6,985 nt of DNA from CAZKUN01 sp964555935 (lineage in GTDB: Bacteria > Armatimonadota > Zipacnadia > Zipacnadales > VGFC01), in contig CAZKUN010000370.1 in NCBI GenBank assembly GCA_964555935.1, forward strand, positions 1-6,985. Reading direction: 5' to 3'. The position numbers and the translations under genes were made by a program. The notes under the pieces were generated by a model that saw nothing but the letters and a program-made list of their open reading frames with translations, was not told where the DNA came from and did no database searches. Below, in pieces: positions 6,102 through 6,985 of this stretch. The first letter of the stretch is position 1. The number at the start of each line of letters is the position of its first letter.

Positions 6102-6146
6102 AAAGACAAGGGGGGTGTCCTTGGGCCAGAGCCCGTGGACACCCCC
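6102..6146 (-). terminator. Compound hairpin, likely terminator of the cytochrome gene
   Basis: GGGGGTGTCC (6111-6120) and GGACACCCCC (6137-6146) are perfect 10-bp complements. Inside them, GGGC (6123-6126) and GCCC (6131-6134) form a second stem with a CAGA tetraloop. Read on the minus strand, the stem is followed by TTGTCTTTAG, a moderately T-rich tail, so it fits an intrinsic terminator about 105 bases downstream of the cytochrome stop. On the plus strand there is no T-run. Confidence 0.65.
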
Positions 6147-6251
6147 GTTGATCGATCTAGGTACGTCGACAAGACGACATTAGGGCAGCACGCTGCCGAG
6201 GAGGTCGCGGGCGAGACCAATCTCTCGACAGTCGAACGCGGCTAGGCGTGC
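6147..6251. other. Non-coding spacer downstream of the cytochrome gene
   Basis: This stretch lies between the cytochrome stop and its probable terminator hairpin. No coding frame with a start and ribosome binding site is seen. The only structure is a short perfect inverted repeat, GGCAGC-AC-GCTGCC, at 6184-6197, with a loop too small for a stable hairpin as written. It is most likely 3' untranslated sequence. Confidence 0.4.
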
Positions 6252-6985
6252 TTACTGGTGCATGCCCGTCGCGAGCGTTGACAACTCGGCAAGCGTGCGT
6301 TGACTCGCCGCGCCACCGACACCGCTTCCGTCCTTGTGGCAGCTATAGCAGGCGAAGTCGAGCGTGACGAAGCCGTTGGAGAACTGCTTGCCATCGGCGT
6401 TGTACCACATCGCGGACTTGTCAGCATTCGTGCTGTTGACCTTGAAGATGTGGGTCCTCACGTCGCCGTCGTGCTCGTTCGTCGCGACTGCGGATTTGCC
6501 GGCTTCGGGCATGTGGCAGTCGATGCAGTCCGGCGCGCCATTGTGCTTGCTCTTCGCAGCCTGCGTCGAGTGGCAGCCCTCGCAGTTCCGAACGATCCCT
6601 GCCCCGGGCGTGTTGCGCGTGCCCCGGTGCTGGTGGTGGCAGTCGAGACATTCAAGACCCGAGTGCCTGGCGGAGATCATCTCGTCGTACTGCTCGTGGT
6701 GACGGATGAAACCACCCTTGGCCTCGATGCGACGCTGGGCGTCGCGAGTGTGGCACTGACCGCACTGGTCGGCCGTGCGGTCAATCGTGATGTCCGCCGC
6801 GCGGGTTGAGGCCGCATGGCGGCTACCCGGACCGTGGCAGGCTTCGCAAGTGATGCCGGGGTCGGAGAACGTGCCCCACATGCCCGGCTGACCGTCCTGG
6901 TGCGGGCCGTTTGCGTCCGTGCCGACCCAGCCAGTCGTGTGGCACTTGCCGCAGTTGTACGGCTTCGTGCCAATCGCCTCGCCGT
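6252..6985 (-). CDS. Multiheme c-type cytochrome (cytochrome c554-like), C-terminal part
   Basis: The frame is open from the right edge to a TAA at 6254-6252 (244 codons), so the start and signal peptide lie outside. The ATG at 6881 is internal: the frame upstream of it reads PYNCGKCHTTGW, itself a haem site. Seven CXXCH motifs are visible: CGKCH (6953-6939), CEACH (6848-6834), CGQCH (6764-6750), CLDCH (6650-6636), CEGCH (6584-6570), CIDCH (6527-6513) and CYSCH (6350-6336). The context CEACHGPGSRHA and the spaced HH, RH and HH pairs that could be distal ligands match cytochrome c554/c-prime-type multiheme proteins. These work outside the cytoplasmic membrane in electron transfer. Whether this one is a carrier or a reductase (for example of nitrogen or sulfur oxyanions) cannot be told. 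The stop is followed by the hairpin at 6111-6146. Confidence 0.9.
   Translation of the reverse strand, partial: GEAIGTKPYNCGKCHTTGWVGTDANGPHQDGQPGMWGTFSDPGITCEACHGPGSRHAASTRAADITIDRTADQCGQCHTRDAQRRIEAKGGFIRHHEQYDEMISARHSGLECLDCHHQHRGTRNTPGAGIVRNCEGCHSTQAAKSKHNGAPDCIDCHMPEAGKSAVATNEHDGDVRTHIFKVNSTNADKSAMWYNADGKQFSNGFVTLDFACYSCHKDGSGVGGAASQRTLAELSTLATGMHQ

Noticed and set aside
6184..6197. Inverted repeat GGCAGC-AC-GCTGCC as an operator
   Set aside because: It lies in the 3' region of the cytochrome gene, away from any start, and a short GC-rich palindrome of this size is expected by chance.
6252..6881. Cytochrome gene starting at the ATG at 6881
   Set aside because: The frame upstream of that ATG stays open to the window edge and encodes another CXXCH haem site, so the real start is outside the window.

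Overview
The window is GC-rich, double-stranded bacterial-style DNA with strong Shine-Dalgarno sites, short intergenic gaps and genes on both strands. The gene content is a putative secreted family-10-like glycosyl hydrolase fused to GATase/ThuA-like folds, a plant-like glucuronokinase homologue, a zinc deacylase and a multiheme c-type cytochrome. This fits an uncultivated, glycan-degrading environmental bacterium of the Planctomycetota, Armatimonadota or Hydrogenedentota type. That taxonomic guess is inference from gene families only. A run of ten Ns flanked by poly-C shows that the window is a scaffolded draft assembly, so the two sides of the gap may not truly be adjacent.

Left part (1-1282): two divergent genes share an 89-bp gap. 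On the minus strand are the first 26 codons of an RmlC-like sugar 3,5-epimerase, which runs off the left edge. On the plus strand is a complete GHMP-superfamily kinase most like plant glucuronokinase. Together they suggest nucleotide-sugar or sugar-acid metabolism.

Middle (1292-5805): a 961-residue exported protein on the minus strand converges on the kinase with only 9 bp between stop codons. It has an N-terminal GATase-like fold, a GHL10-type TIM barrel, a beta-sandwich-like linker and a C-terminal ThuA/GATase-like fold. Divergent from it, on the plus strand, are a small DUF4870/Tic20-like membrane protein with a Pro/Glu-rich N-terminus, a perfect 11-bp GC hairpin, and a succinylglutamate desuccinylase/aspartoacylase-family zinc hydrolase.

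Right part (5806-6985): after the assembly gap comes a possible 65-residue two-helix membrane protein, a strong compound hairpin that reads as a terminator on the minus strand, and the 3' portion of a multiheme cytochrome c gene with seven CXXCH haem sites, which runs off the right edge. No RNA gene, CRISPR array, insertion sequence or attachment site was seen. I find no convincing evidence for a wholly new multi-gene system. The most interesting items are the bacterial glucuronokinase-like kinase, the domain sandwich in the hydrolase, and the deacylase with an altered substrate-binding motif.
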